Position numbers and translations under genes: made by a program. Of a stretch of 64,000 nt of DNA, positions 17,910-27,872 are shown in pieces. The notes under the pieces are model-generated. The model was not told the origin of the DNA, did no database searches, and saw nothing but the letters and a program-made list of their open reading frames with translations. Every line of letters starts with the position of its first letter. The first letter of the stretch is position 1. The stretch is from an uncultured Marinobacter sp. (GTDB taxonomy: Bacteria > Pseudomonadota > Gammaproteobacteria > Pseudomonadales > Oleiphilaceae): NCBI RefSeq assembly GCF_913055835.1, contig NZ_CAJXKQ010000009.1, positions 1-64,000 of the forward strand. Direction: 5' to 3'.

Positions 17910-20900
17910 TTAACTTTTAACGGACGATTCGCGGAAATTCCGCAAAAACCCGGGACACTCCTTAACGCTGAGTGGTTTGGCAAACAGATAGCCCTGCCCC
18001 GAGTCACACGCCAAAGCCTGTAAAAACTGTCTCTGTTCAGGCGTCTCGATTCCCTCTGCGATCACTTCAAGACCAAGCGTGTGCCCCATCTGGATGATCG
18101 CCTTGGCTATTGCACCGCCCTCGAGATCTTCGGGCAATACCCTCGTGAACGACTGGTCAATCTTCAAGCGGAACAGTGGAAACTGCTTCAGGTAACTCAG
18201 GCTTGAATAACCCGTACCAAAATCATCAATGGCCAACTTGATGCCCAATTGATCCAACTCCTCAAGCTTGCAGAGCACGTCTTCAATACCATGCATAACC
18301 ACGCTCTCGGTAAGCTCGAGCTCGAGGTGCTCAGGCCGAAGTCCACAGCGAATCAGCGCTTCCTCAACGGTATCTATGAAATCGGGCTGACGAAACTGAT
18401 GGGCCGAGACATTGACCGCTATGGTTCCTGACACCAACCCCTCGTCCATCCACTCCACGTACTGGCAACAGGCCGTCTTCAGTACCCAGTTGCCAATGTC
18501 CACTATCAGGCCGCTCTCTTCCGCGACAGGAATGAAATGGGCCGGCGAAATCAAACCTCGAACCGGATGTTGCCAACGCACCAGTGCCTCAAACCCGATC
18601 ACTTCCCCTGTTTCCAGGCTGATCTGGGGTTGGTAGACGAGAAAAAGCTCATCTCTCTCAATTGCGAATCGTAGATCTCCCTCCAGCCCGATCAGCTCCA
18701 GGGCCCGTTCGTTCATTTCCGGAGAGTAAAACTGATACCGGTTCCGGCCCAAACCCTGTGCCACATGCATTGCAGCGTCCGCATTCCTGAGCAGTGTCTC
18801 TGAATCCTCACCGTTGTCCGGAAAACAGACGATACCCACGCTGACGCCCAACAGAATTTCCTGGCCATCGATAGTGAACGGCCGGGTAACAACCCGAATG
18901 ATCTTTTCGGCTATCCTTGCCGCGTCCTGCTCTTCCTCTATTTCAGGAAGAACAACGATAAACTCATCGCCACTTTGCCGACTCACCGTGTCATCGGCTC
19001 GCACGCAATGAGAGAGCCGCTGCCCCACCTCGTGCAGCAAATGGTCTCCGAGTACGTGACCAAACACATCATTTACATTTTTGAAACGGTAGAGATCGAT
19101 AAGAAGCAGCGCCACCTTCAATCCAGAGCGCTCTGCGTGATGCAATGCAACGTCAAGACGGTCCGTCATCAACAGCCGGTTTGGAAGATCGGTGACAGCA
19201 TCATGGACGGCCATGTAGTTCAGCTGCTCATGGGACTGATGCCGTTCGATTACTGCCGCAAGAGTATTGGCAACACCCTGCAGAAACCGGATATCCTGCT
19301 CCGAGAAACGCTTTGGCGAGTCGCTGTATGCGCCCAGAACGCCCAGCGGCTTGTCGGCCCGACCAATCATGATGTCCGCACCACTGATAATATTGTGGCT
19401 TTTTATCAGATCCGACTCGGCGAACCGGTAGTCGCTCATGACATCGTCAGCCGCAAGAGGCTCAGAGGTTCGAAAAACAGCCAACGCTCGGGCAATCTCA
19501 GCCCGGTCCACCAGGTCCAGGCCCACTAATCCAGCACTCCATCCTTGCCCGGCCGTCATGACAAACGCAGATCGCTGAAAATCAAACAACACAACCCTGC
19601 TGAAGGAAATGCCCAAGCCTTCAGTCGTCGCTTCGCAGGCGCTTTCAATAACCTCATCAACACTGTCAACGGATAGCGCCAGTTGACCAAGCCTGGCAAC
19701 CAGCAACTGCTGCCTGGCATGGTCCTTGAGTAATCGTTTTGCGCGCTTCTCTTCGGTTACGTCGTGAGCCAACACCAACTCGGCCCGCCGCCCTTTAAAG
19801 AGCAGAAAGTGGGACATAATCTCAACGTCCAGTAGCCTTCCTCCCTTGGTCCTGTGGCGCCAGACACTGCCGGTATCATTGAGGCCCTCTGTCACTTTTG
19901 CCACGTTCCGGAGAAGCCTCGCAACGTCTTCCGGCGGACGAATGTCCTTGATGGTCATTTCCAGAAATTCCTCACGGCTGAACCCGTACTGATAGATAGC
20001 CGCGTCGTTCACTTCGAGAAATTCCAGGGTTTCGAGATCATAGACCCACATTGGGTGAGGGTTGGCCTCAAACAATTCCCGATGTCGCTGCTCACTTTCC
20101 TGGATGTGCCTGAAATCCTTTTCCAGCCGATCTTGTACCTGTGAAATTTCTTTGATGGGTGAAGGGGCGCCGCCGGGAGTGGAAAGGGCAAGCGCCTGCA
20201 GCTGGCGAATCACCGGCCTTCCCGCAGCCGAGCCCAGAATAACCCCGACCAGTATCGCCAACCCTATGATTATCAGCAGTGCGAAGACTTCCCGCCAGAA
20301 CAGCGCATTGTAGGATGCCTCGGGGATGTCAATTCTGGCGGTCCAGGGCGCAAAGCCGATCGGCTCACTGACGCTCACCCAGGAACCATTTGGCAGACCA
20401 GAGCCGGGACTGTTTGACGGATTTTGCGCAATAACCTGGCCTGTTCCATCTATCAGGCTTAACGACCAGCCTCCAGGCAACTCCAGATCCGCGATGCGAA
20501 CCTGGAATTCGGAGGCGTCCATCGGGCTTATCAGCAGATGCCGTACTGCACCGTTCCTTAGCATGGGAACTGCAATAGCAACCAATGTGGTTCCCGTAAT
20601 CGGGCCGGTAAAGGTATCGCCGACTGCCGGAGCCCGGGTTTCCAGCGCTGTTGGAGCGGCCGCGTGACCTGCCGGCCTTGGCACCGGGGGCAACGCGGTG
20701 CCAAACGGGACACGGGTATTGAACAGCATCCGCATCGGATTCCCCGTATCCGCAAACAGGACCGGGCTACCAAAGTTATTGTGGAAATCGCGGGCCAGGT
20801 CGTAAAGCAGATGCCACTGCCCGGGCGTATCGGCAAAGGAAGAGTCAGCCAGAATTCCCAGCGCCTTTATCCTGGCATCCAGATAGTTATCGACGTCTGC

Positions 20901-21056
20901 GACGGCGTCATTGACCAGAAAAACCGCCCGCTCTCTCATGTCCTCCCGGTGCTCCATTACCGAGAGCGTCGCCATCCCGGCCGCAACGAGGATAAGGGGG
21001 GTAACGCCTAACCAGATGAGACGTGAAAGGTATCTGTCCAATGGCCGCTGTTTCAT
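17910..21056 (-). CDS. Membrane Cache-PAS-GAF-GGDEF-EAL cyclic-di-GMP protein
   Basis: 1048 aa from the start at 21056, chosen because the protein then opens with a short basic stretch and a membrane helix; longer starts up to 21227 are possible. A periplasmic Cache-like domain lies between two membrane helices, followed by PAS, GAF, GGDEF and EAL domains. The GGDEF site is degenerate, SGDEF, although RADD in the inhibitory-site position is kept. EAL catalytic motifs are intact: EALVRW, DDFGTGYSSL, KID and EGIE. It is most likely a phosphodiesterase that hydrolyses cyclic-di-GMP, with the GGDEF domain possibly regulatory. Confidence 0.88.
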   Translation of the reverse strand: MKQRPLDRYLSRLIWLGVTPLILVAAGMATLSVMEHREDMRERAVFLVNDAVADVDNYLDARIKALGILADSSFADTPGQWHLLYDLARDFHNNFGSPVLFADTGNPMRMLFNTRVPFGTALPPVPRPAGHAAAPTALETRAPAVGDTFTGPITGTTLVAIAVPMLRNGAVRHLLISPMDASEFQVRIADLELPGGWSLSLIDGTGQVIAQNPSNSPGSGLPNGSWVSVSEPIGFAPWTARIDIPEASYNALFWREVFALLIIIGLAILVGVILGSAAGRPVIRQLQALALSTPGGAPSPIKEISQVQDRLEKDFRHIQESEQRHRELFEANPHPMWVYDLETLEFLEVNDAAIYQYGFSREEFLEMTIKDIRPPEDVARLLRNVAKVTEGLNDTGSVWRHRTKGGRLLDVEIMSHFLLFKGRRAELVLAHDVTEEKRAKRLLKDHARQQLLVARLGQLALSVDSVDEVIESACEATTEGLGISFSRVVLFDFQRSAFVMTAGQGWSAGLVGLDLVDRAEIARALAVFRTSEPLAADDVMSDYRFAESDLIKSHNIISGADIMIGRADKPLGVLGAYSDSPKRFSEQDIRFLQGVANTLAAVIERHQSHEQLNYMAVHDAVTDLPNRLLMTDRLDVALHHAERSGLKVALLLIDLYRFKNVNDVFGHVLGDHLLHEVGQRLSHCVRADDTVSRQSGDEFIVVLPEIEEEQDAARIAEKIIRVVTRPFTIDGQEILLGVSVGIVCFPDNGEDSETLLRNADAAMHVAQGLGRNRYQFYSPEMNERALELIGLEGDLRFAIERDELFLVYQPQISLETGEVIGFEALVRWQHPVRGLISPAHFIPVAEESGLIVDIGNWVLKTACCQYVEWMDEGLVSGTIAVNVSAHQFRQPDFIDTVEEALIRCGLRPEHLELELTESVVMHGIEDVLCKLEELDQLGIKLAIDDFGTGYSSLSYLKQFPLFRLKIDQSFTRVLPEDLEGGAIAKAIIQMGHTLGLEVIAEGIETPEQRQFLQALACDSGQGYLFAKPLSVKECPGFLRNFRESSVKS

Positions 21057-21381
21057 TGCAAGGCGCTTCCCGAATCGACCGGATGAATATAAGACTAGCA
21101 TCTGCCTGCCTGGTCGGAGCAGCCAGCAAAGTACCGGATGGAGAAACAGGCGTTCTTGACCCATATCATCGTATGTCAGGCTGTTAACTGAATACCCATG
21201 AGGAGATACTCCACGTACTATTACCAACTCCTTGAAAATCTCTTGAAAAACAGTTGATTAACAACCAATTACAGCAACTTACACAGTTCGGACTACCTCC
21301 TCGTTACCCCTTCTCGTGAATAGAGCCTGCCCTGTCATTAACTGATAATACGTGCAACTTCTAATCAACAGAGTCAGTGCA
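21057..21381. promoter_or_regulatory. Divergent promoter region with NarL-like heptamers
   Basis: Gap between the Cache-GGDEF-EAL gene and the NIT chemoreceptor. Perfect TACYYMT heptamers occur at 21193-21199 (TACCCAT) and 21305-21311 (TACCCCT), with a near match TACCTCC at 21294-21300. A palindrome GTTGATTAACAAC (21253-21265) is also visible. About 0.3 perfect heptamers would be expected by chance in a gap this long, so two are suggestive only. Confidence 0.35.
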
Positions 21382-23409
21382 ATGAACCTCATAAACAACC
21401 TCTCCATGCGGGGCAAGCTGACCACTCTGGTAGTGCCCGCCCTGCTTGTAATCGTGTTTTTCGCCGCGGACAGCATTACCACGAACTACGGCAAGCTCAG
21501 CGACATGCAACAGCTTGGCACCATGGTTGATCTGGCCAGAACGGGTGATCCGTTGACGGAAGCACTCCAGAAAGAGCGGGGCCGCTCTGCAGTGCTGCTC
21601 GCCAGCGATGCAGGCACAGACGCAGCTGCCCGTGCCGGAAACGAACTCGCCAACCAGCGCCGCGAGACCGATAACCGGATTGCAACCTATCACCGGGAAA
21701 TCCGGGCACTTGCGGCCGAGACCGATTTTGACCGCGCCGTTGGCGACAATATTGCGAGCGTTGAACGCAGCCTCGACAACCTCGCTGCGGTCCGTCGCTC
21801 CGTGGACAGCCGGTCGATTGCACCGGCGGAATCCGCACGTTATTACACGGATACCATCGTTTCACTGATCGACCGGATTGGCATGATCGTGCGCCGTTCA
21901 ACCGACCCGCAACTGACCCGGGACGTCAAGGCCTACCACGCCCTGGCGGAGCTTGCGGAAAGAGCCGGGCGTGAACGTGCAATCGGTGCCTCACTCATCC
22001 GTAGCGGCGATTTTGATCTGCCGACACTCCGTCAGATCGCCAGTCTGGCCGGACAACAGGATGCCCATCTGGACAGCGCGGTTACGCTTTTGACATCTGA
22101 TGACCCGAGACGCGCCCTACTGGAATCACAATCCGCTTCCACTGAGCGTCGGGCCCTGGAGACACAACGTGAGACCCTGTTCAGCAGCCCTTCCGGCATG
22201 TATGCCCTGGATGCCTCGGAATGGTTTGCAACCACCACAAATCGCATCGGTTCCCTGAATGCCACGCGCACCGACCTTCTAACTGGCGTGATGGCACTCG
22301 CCAATCGTGAGGTAGCGGAGGCCAGGAACGATCTGATCATGGCATCTGCGCTTTCTGGCGGTGCGGTACTGGCCGTTCTTGTGCTGGTGTTTGTCATTAT
22401 CCGCGCCATTAACCTCCAGGTCGGCCGCCTGCTCGATGGCGTTCGGTTTGCCATGGACAACAAGGACCTGACCCGCGAGATTGAAATCTCCAGCCGGGAT
22501 GAGGTGGGCACCATCGGTAAGGCTATCAACGAGCTGTTCGGACGTTTCGGCAACGCCCTGCTGCACATCGACAAATCCAGCGTCCAGTTGGCCACCGCTA
22601 CCGAGGAGACCAGCTCGACCGCTGGCCAGAATGCCAGCCAGGTGAAGAACCAGCAGCAACAGATCGAACAAGTGGCTGCGGCCACCGAAGAGATGTCTGC
22701 CACTTCCGAGGAAATCTCCCGGAACACCCAGCAGGTGGCCGATGCTGCACGCAGCGCCATGGAGAAGAGCCGCACCGGTGAGCAGGTATTGCACGGCAGT
22801 GTGCAAAGCATCCGCACTCTGGCGCACTCGGTACAGAAAGTTAACGAAGTAATCGAAGAATTGGAAAACCGCAGTTCAACCATCGCCGATGTGGTGGACG
22901 TGATCCGGAAGGTGGCGGACCAGACCAACCTGCTGGCGTTGAACGCGGCGATTGAGGCCGCCCGCGCGGGCGAGCACGGCCGAGGATTTGCGGTGGTTGC
23001 CGACGAAGTACGGACCCTCGCGCAACAGACCCACGAGTCCACCACCCAGATCGAGGACATTATTAATGGCTTCCAGAGCATTACTGATAATGCCAGCCGC
23101 TCGATTATGGAAAGCCACAAACTGGCGAATGCCACCAGCGAGCAGGCGTCAGAACTGGAGCAGACCTTCGCGGATATCCTGACCGATGTGAACAGCATCT
23201 CCGATATGGCCAGCCAGATCGCTACCGCCTCCGAGGAGCAGGTGGCAGTTACCCGGGAACTCGCAGGCAGCATGGAATCGGTCAGCGAAGCCGCCATCCT
23301 GACCCTCACCGGCTCCCAGGAAATCACCCAGGTGACCGGCGAGCAGGCGCGGCTGGCGCGTGTGCTTCAGGACCTGGCCAATGAGTTCAAGGTGCCGGCT
23401 TATAGCTGA
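21382..23409 (+). CDS. Methyl-accepting chemotaxis protein with NIT domain
   Basis: 675 aa from the ATG at 21382 (an upstream GTG at 21352 adds ten residues). A first membrane helix lies at about 14-35. The periplasmic part is a NIT (nitrate- and nitrite-sensing) domain, with [14 protein letters not shown] as its signature. A second membrane helix is near 320-345, then HAMP and a signalling domain with the conserved hairpin-tip stretch [16 protein letters not shown]. It should steer motility towards or away from nitrate/nitrite through CheA/CheW. Its place beside the nar genes supports this ligand. Confidence 0.88.
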   Translation: MNLINNLSMRGKLTTLVVPALLVIVFFAADSITTNYGKLSDMQQLGTMVDLARTGDPLTEALQKERGRSAVLLASDAGTDAAARAGNELANQRRETDNRIATYHREIRALAAETDFDRAVGDNIASVERSLDNLAAVRRSVDSRSIAPAESARYYTDTIVSLIDRIGMIVRRSTDPQLTRDVKAYHALAELAERAGRERAIGASLIRSGDFDLPTLRQIASLAGQQDAHLDSAVTLLTSDDPRRALLESQSASTERRALETQRETLFSSPSGMYALDASEWFATTTNRIGSLNATRTDLLTGVMALANREVAEARNDLIMASALSGGAVLAVLVLVFVIIRAINLQVGRLLDGVRFAMDNKDLTREIEISSRDEVGTIGKAINELFGRFGNALLHIDKSSVQLATATEETSSTAGQNASQVKNQQQQIEQVAAATEEMSATSEEISRNTQQVADAARSAMEKSRTGEQVLHGSVQSIRTLAHSVQKVNEVIEELENRSSTIADVVDVIRKVADQTNLLALNAAIEAARAGEHGRGFAVVADEVRTLAQQTHESTTQIEDIINGFQSITDNASRSIMESHKLANATSEQASELEQTFADILTDVNSISDMASQIATASEEQVAVTRELAGSMESVSEAAILTLTGSQEITQVTGEQARLARVLQDLANEFKVPAYS

Positions 23410-23416
23410 AGGAAGA

Positions 23417-23442
23417 GGTCAGATGAAGGCTTTCATCTGACC
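23417..23442. repeat. GGTCAGATGAA palindrome
   Basis: GGTCAGATGAA and TTCATCTGACC arms around a short GGCT-type centre, eight bases after the chemoreceptor stop. It is related in sequence to the palindrome at 23508-23537. Confidence 0.7.
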
Positions 23443-23457
23443 CCGGTTTGACGTGAA

Positions 23458-23489
23458 GGGGCTGTCCGGTAACGGGCAGCCCTTTTTTT
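23458..23489 (+). terminator. Rho-independent terminator after chemoreceptor
   Basis: A ten-pair stem (GGGCTGTCCG against CGGGCAGCCC, one G-T pair) closes a GTAA loop and is followed by seven T. It ends transcription of the chemoreceptor gene before the convergent hemN. Confidence 0.9.
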
Positions 23490-23507
23490 GGCTCTGGAAA
23501 TAAAGAT

Positions 23508-23537
23508 GGGGTCAGAAGAAAGTGTTCTTCTGACCCC
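23508..23537. repeat. GGGGTCAGAAGAA palindrome
   Basis: Perfect 13-base arms GGGGTCAGAAGAA and TTCTTCTGACCCC with a four-base centre, 17 bp downstream of hemN. Similar GGGGTCAGA palindromes are scattered in many gammaproteobacterial genomes, often as REP-like elements. Confidence 0.75.
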
Positions 23538-23553
23538 GAATTGGCCGCTGCAG

Positions 23554-24972
23554 TCAGATAATCCGGGAGAACCGCTGGCTGGCGCCTTCCTTGCGATACA
23601 GATCAAAGATCTGGCAGATGGCCCGGATCAGCAGCCGACCGGCGGGCTGCACCTGAAGCGCATTACCGTCATCAGCAATCAACTCGTCCTGAATCATGGG
23701 CTTCAAGCGGCTAAGCTCATCGGCAAAATAGCGATTCAGGTCTTCCTGCCAGACATCTGCAAACAGCTGACGATCCAGCCGGAACTGGCAGATCAGCTGG
23801 CCGATCACCCAGCGGCGGATCCGGTCGTCGCGAGTCAGATTCACGCCCTTGGTGATGGCCAACTGACCGGCATCAATGGCGGCCTCCCAGGAAGGCAGGT
23901 CGTGATTGTTCTGGAAATACGCATCGTCGGTCTGGCCGATGGCGGAAACACCAAGCGACACCAGGTCGCATTCGGAATGGGTGGTGTAGCCCTGGAAATT
24001 CCGGTGCAGGCGGCCTTCCCGTTGGGCGACGGCCAGGCTGTCGTCGGGCTTGGCAAAGTGGTCCATGCCGATGTATTCGTAGCCGGCGTCCAGCAGACGG
24101 TTGATGGTGTTATGCAGGATGGTCAGTTTCTGCTGCGGACTGGGCAAGGTGTCGCCCTGAATCCGGGTCTGCGGATAAAAACGGTCCGGCAGGTGGGCAT
24201 AGCTGAACACCGACAGCCGGTCCGGAGACATTTCAATCACCGCTTCCAGTGTCTCGGCAAAGCTTTCCGGCGTCTGGTACGGCAGGCCGTAGATCAGGTC
24301 CAGGTTGATGGACCGGAAGCCGATGCGCCGCGCTTCGTTGAGCACGGCTTCGGTCATTTCCCTCGGCTGGATGCGGTTCACGGCTTTCTGAACCTCAGGG
24401 TTGACGTCCTGAACGCCGAGACTGATCCGGTTGAAGCCAAGCTCCCAGAGCGTGGGCAGCGTGTCCTGGTCCACTTCCCGGGGATCAATTTCCACACTGT
24501 AATCCCGCTCCGCCCCGGTTTGCAGGTTGAACAGCTCACCATAGCCTTCCATCAGGTGTTGCATGACGTCCCGGGGCAGAAAGGTGGGTGTACCGCCGCC
24601 CCAGTGCAGCTGGGTTACCGGCCGGTCGGCCCCGAACAGTCTGGACTGGATGGCCGCCTCTTTCAGCACCCGCTCCACGTAGGGCATGGCCTTGTCACGT
24701 TTCTTCGTGATGACCTTGTTGCAGGCACAGTAGTAGCAAAGGTGCGCGCAGAACGGCAGATGGGTGTAAAGCGACAGCGGACGATTGCTGGCTTTACTGC
24801 GGGCGGCTGCCTTGACCATCTCTTCAACCGGGTAATTCTGGTTGAACTCGACGGCCGTGGGATAGGAGGTGTACCTGGGGCCGCTGAGATCGTAGCGGTG
24901 GATCAGGGCATCATCCCAGATGAATTCCGGCAATGTTGAGTCTTGGGCTTTGAGTGCGGATGTGGGGGTCAT
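23554..24972 (-). CDS. hemN: Oxygen-independent coproporphyrinogen III oxidase HemN
   Basis: 472 aa from the start at 24972; an in-frame start at 25023 is possible but adds residues not seen in the family. A radical-SAM enzyme that converts coproporphyrinogen III to protoporphyrinogen IX without oxygen. The N-terminal HRYDLSGPRYTSYPTA and the cluster motif CAHLCYYCACN are typical, as is GGGTPTFL. It supplies haem for anaerobic cytochromes such as NarI. A candidate Anr/FNR box lies upstream. Confidence 0.95.
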   Translation of the reverse strand: MTPTSALKAQDSTLPEFIWDDALIHRYDLSGPRYTSYPTAVEFNQNYPVEEMVKAAARSKASNRPLSLYTHLPFCAHLCYYCACNKVITKKRDKAMPYVERVLKEAAIQSRLFGADRPVTQLHWGGGTPTFLPRDVMQHLMEGYGELFNLQTGAERDYSVEIDPREVDQDTLPTLWELGFNRISLGVQDVNPEVQKAVNRIQPREMTEAVLNEARRIGFRSINLDLIYGLPYQTPESFAETLEAVIEMSPDRLSVFSYAHLPDRFYPQTRIQGDTLPSPQQKLTILHNTINRLLDAGYEYIGMDHFAKPDDSLAVAQREGRLHRNFQGYTTHSECDLVSLGVSAIGQTDDAYFQNNHDLPSWEAAIDAGQLAITKGVNLTRDDRIRRWVIGQLICQFRLDRQLFADVWQEDLNRYFADELSRLKPMIQDELIADDGNALQVQPAGRLLIRAICQIFDLYRKEGASQRFSRII

Positions 24973-25029
24973 GGCAAACTCGGGGTTGGATAAATTCGGG
25001 CATTCTAGGGCAATCCCCTGCATCGCTTC

Positions 25030-25043
25030 TTGATGCGGGTCAC
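25030..25043. promoter_or_regulatory. Candidate Anr/FNR box before hemN
   Basis: TTGAT-N4-GTCAC matches eight of ten consensus positions and lies about 57 bp upstream of the preferred hemN start. Anaerobic control of hemN by FNR/Anr is well known in relatives. Confidence 0.4.
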
Positions 25044-25187
25044 CTGAGCGTTTGTTTCAGTTTACCAGTGCGGCTTATGAACCACCCTTGGGCTCTTGGC
25101 GTACTTGGTTTACCCCTTTGTGGGCATTACTTGCTGCCTCGGCGCCCGGTGTAAGCCCGCAACCTACTGGACGGAGACTCTCTCACG

Positions 25188-26720
25188 ATGGCCAACCTGA
25201 TTCTGATTCTTGGTGACCAATTAACTAGAGACATCAGCGCTTTAGAGAACGCCGACAAGGATCGGGATCTGGTGGTCATGGCGGAAGTTCACGACGAAGC
25301 CAGCTACACCAATCACCACAAGAAGAAGATCGTGCTGTTGTTCAGTGCGATGCGGCACTTTGCCGAGCAGCTGCAAAACGAAGGCTGGCAGGTTCACTAT
25401 CAAAAGTACCACCCGAAAAATCCCCACCAAAGCCTTGAGGCCGTCGTTCAGGATCAGGCCAGGCGGGTCAACGCTGAGAAGGTAGTGACCACCGAGTGCG
25501 GCGAATGGCGACTGCATGAGCAGATCAGCGGCTGGCATGAACGCCTTGGGGTGCCGGTGGAGATCCGACCGGATACACGGTTCATTGCCACCAAACAGGA
25601 GTTTGCCGACTGGGCAGAGGGGCGCAAGCAGTTGCGGATGGAATTTTTCTACCGGGAGATGCGGCGCAAGACCGGCCTGCTGATGACTTCCGAGGGCCAG
25701 CCCGAGGGCGGGCAGTGGAATTTCGATGCCGACAACCGGAAGAAGTGGACCGGCAAACCACCGGCACCGGCGCCCTTCCGCATAGAGCCGGATGCCATCA
25801 CCCGCGAGGTGATTGCACTGGTGGACGAGCATTTTGCCGATCATTTCGGCACCACCGAAGATTTCCACTTTGCAATAACCCCCGAGGATGCCGAGGCGGC
25901 GCTTGAGCACTTTATCGATTACGCCCTGCCCTGTTTCGGCGATTACCAGGACGCCATCTCGGATACCGAGGACTGGCTGTTCCACTCGATTCTGTCACCC
26001 TACATCAACTGCGGGCTTTTGGACCCGCTCGCAGTGTGCGAAGCGGCGGCCCAGGCCTGGTATTCAGGACGGGCGCCGATCAATGCGGTAGAGGGCTTCA
26101 TCCGGCAGATCCTGGGTTGGCGGGAGTTTGTTCGGGGCATTTACTGGATGAACATGCCGGAGTATGCCCAGGAGAATCGCCTGGGTAACACCCGCGCCCT
26201 GCCCTGGTTCTACTGGACCGGCGATACGAAAATGCGTTGCATGCACAAAGCCATTGACGCCACTCGCCGCAACGCCTACGCCCATCACATCCAGCGGCTG
26301 ATGGTCACTGGCAACTTCGCGCTGTTGGCAGGCATCAAACCGGAGGAAATCTGCGACTGGTACCTGGCGGTCTACGCCGACGCCTACGACTGGGTGGAAC
26401 TACCCAACGTGCTAGGCATGGTGATGCACGCCGATGGCGGTTACCTGGGCTCCAAGCCCTACGCCGCCAGCGGCAAGTACATCCAGCGCATGTCGGACCA
26501 TTGCTCGAACTGCCATTACAAGGTGAACAAGGCCACCGAAGATGACGCGTGCCCGTTCAACGCCCTGTACTGGCATTTCATAGATCGCCATCGGGACGAC
26601 TTCGCCAACAACCCGCGAATGGGCATGATGTACCGGAACTGGGACAAGCAGAAACCCGAGAAACAGGAAGCATTGCTCCAGCGCGCCGAATACCTGCTGG
26701 CGAACGTGGAGCAACTTTAA
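25188..26720 (+). CDS. Fe-S cryptochrome/photolyase (PhrB-like)
   Basis: 510 aa. It belongs to the iron-sulfur bacterial cryptochrome/photolyase group, whose studied members repair (6-4) photoproducts or act as light sensors using FAD. The four cluster Cys are visible in EICDWY, in DHCSNCHY and in DDACPF, towards the C-terminus. The N-terminus LILILGDQLT is typical. It is divergent from hemN and convergent with the sugar ABC ATPase gene, so probably a single-gene unit. Confidence 0.88.
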   Translation: MANLILILGDQLTRDISALENADKDRDLVVMAEVHDEASYTNHHKKKIVLLFSAMRHFAEQLQNEGWQVHYQKYHPKNPHQSLEAVVQDQARRVNAEKVVTTECGEWRLHEQISGWHERLGVPVEIRPDTRFIATKQEFADWAEGRKQLRMEFFYREMRRKTGLLMTSEGQPEGGQWNFDADNRKKWTGKPPAPAPFRIEPDAITREVIALVDEHFADHFGTTEDFHFAITPEDAEAALEHFIDYALPCFGDYQDAISDTEDWLFHSILSPYINCGLLDPLAVCEAAAQAWYSGRAPINAVEGFIRQILGWREFVRGIYWMNMPEYAQENRLGNTRALPWFYWTGDTKMRCMHKAIDATRRNAYAHHIQRLMVTGNFALLAGIKPEEICDWYLAVYADAYDWVELPNVLGMVMHADGGYLGSKPYAASGKYIQRMSDHCSNCHYKVNKATEDDACPFNALYWHFIDRHRDDFANNPRMGMMYRNWDKQKPEKQEALLQRAEYLLANVEQL

Positions 26721-26735
26721 AGCCGCAACAGCCAG

Positions 26736-27854
26736 TCAGTGCGGGGCGATTCGCTTTTCTGTGTCCGGATCGAAGAACACGACCTTTTTCATATCGAACA
26801 TCAGCTCGGCAGTCTCGCCCCAGGTGACCGGGTGTTCCGGGTCGATCCGGCAATGAACGTTGGTATCGTTCAGCTGAATCAGAGCGATCACATCCGGGCC
26901 GGTTGGCTCGGTGACTTCGATTGTGAACTCACCTTTTGCCACCAGAGACTGGTCGTTCTTCTGATCCTGGGGCTGGGTGATGTGCTCCGGTCGGATACCG
27001 AGAATCACCTTTTTCCCAACCCGATCGGCCAGGTAATCCGGCACCGGCAGCCTGAGGGTGGCGCCATTGTTTCCCCGTACCTCGGCGTACAGCCCCTGTT
27101 CTCCCTGGGCCACTGTGACCGTCACAAAGCTCATGGCCGGCGACCCCATGAAACCGGCCACAAACAGATTGGCAGGGGTGTTATAGACCTCTTTTGGAGT
27201 GCCCAGCTGCTGCAGTTCGCCGTCCTTGAGTACGGCAATCCGATCCGCCAGGGTCATGGCCTCGATCTGATCGTGGGTTACGTACACAATGGTGGTTTTC
27301 AGGCGCTGGTGCAGCTTCTTGATCTCGGTACGCATTTCCACCCGCAGCTTGGCGTCCAGATTGGACAACGGCTCATCAAACAGGTAAATGCGCGGCCGCC
27401 GGGCCAGGGCACGCCCCATGGCGACCCGCTGCTGCTGGCCGCCGGACAGGTTGGCAGGCTTCTTGTTCAGCAGCTGGGAGATTTGCAGCAAATCGGCCAC
27501 GCGCTCCACTTCCTGATCGATCTCATGCTTCGGCAGACCGCGGATCTTCAACCCGAAGGCGATGTTCTCGCGCACGGACATGGTCGGGTAAAGGGCATAG
27601 GACTGGAACACCATGGCGATGTCCCGGTCTTTGGGCTCCATGGTGGAGATGTCCTTGCCGTCGAGCACTATCGAACCGTCGCTGATCGTTTCCAGACCCG
27701 CGATGGTGTTCATCAGGGTGGACTTGCCACAGCCGGACGGGCCCACAAGAATAATGAATTCACCGGAGGCGATGTCGATGTCGATCCCCTTGAGGGTTTC
27801 CTCGGCCACGCCCGGATAGGTTTTGCGGATGCTCCGCAGTTCCAGTTGAGACAT
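26736..27854 (-). CDS. gtsD: Sugar ABC transporter ATPase (MalK/GtsD type)
   Basis: 372 aa. ATPase of a CUT1 carbohydrate importer. Walker A GPSGCGKST, signature LSGGQQQRVAMGRAL, Walker B LFDEPLSNLDAKLR and a C-terminal TOBE-like domain are all visible. It is the last gene of the gtsABCD run, 18 bp after gtsC. Glucose/mannose is the likely substrate by synteny with Pseudomonas; maltose-type sugars cannot be excluded given the LamB-like porin. Confidence 0.9.
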   Translation of the reverse strand: MSQLELRSIRKTYPGVAEETLKGIDIDIASGEFIILVGPSGCGKSTLMNTIAGLETISDGSIVLDGKDISTMEPKDRDIAMVFQSYALYPTMSVRENIAFGLKIRGLPKHEIDQEVERVADLLQISQLLNKKPANLSGGQQQRVAMGRALARRPRIYLFDEPLSNLDAKLRVEMRTEIKKLHQRLKTTIVYVTHDQIEAMTLADRIAVLKDGELQQLGTPKEVYNTPANLFVAGFMGSPAMSFVTVTVAQGEQGLYAEVRGNNGATLRLPVPDYLADRVGKKVILGIRPEHITQPQDQKNDQSLVAKGEFTIEVTEPTGPDVIALIQLNDTNVHCRIDPEHPVTWGETAELMFDMKKVVFFDPDTEKRIAPH

Positions 27855-27872
27855 TGTTGTTATCCTCTCAGA

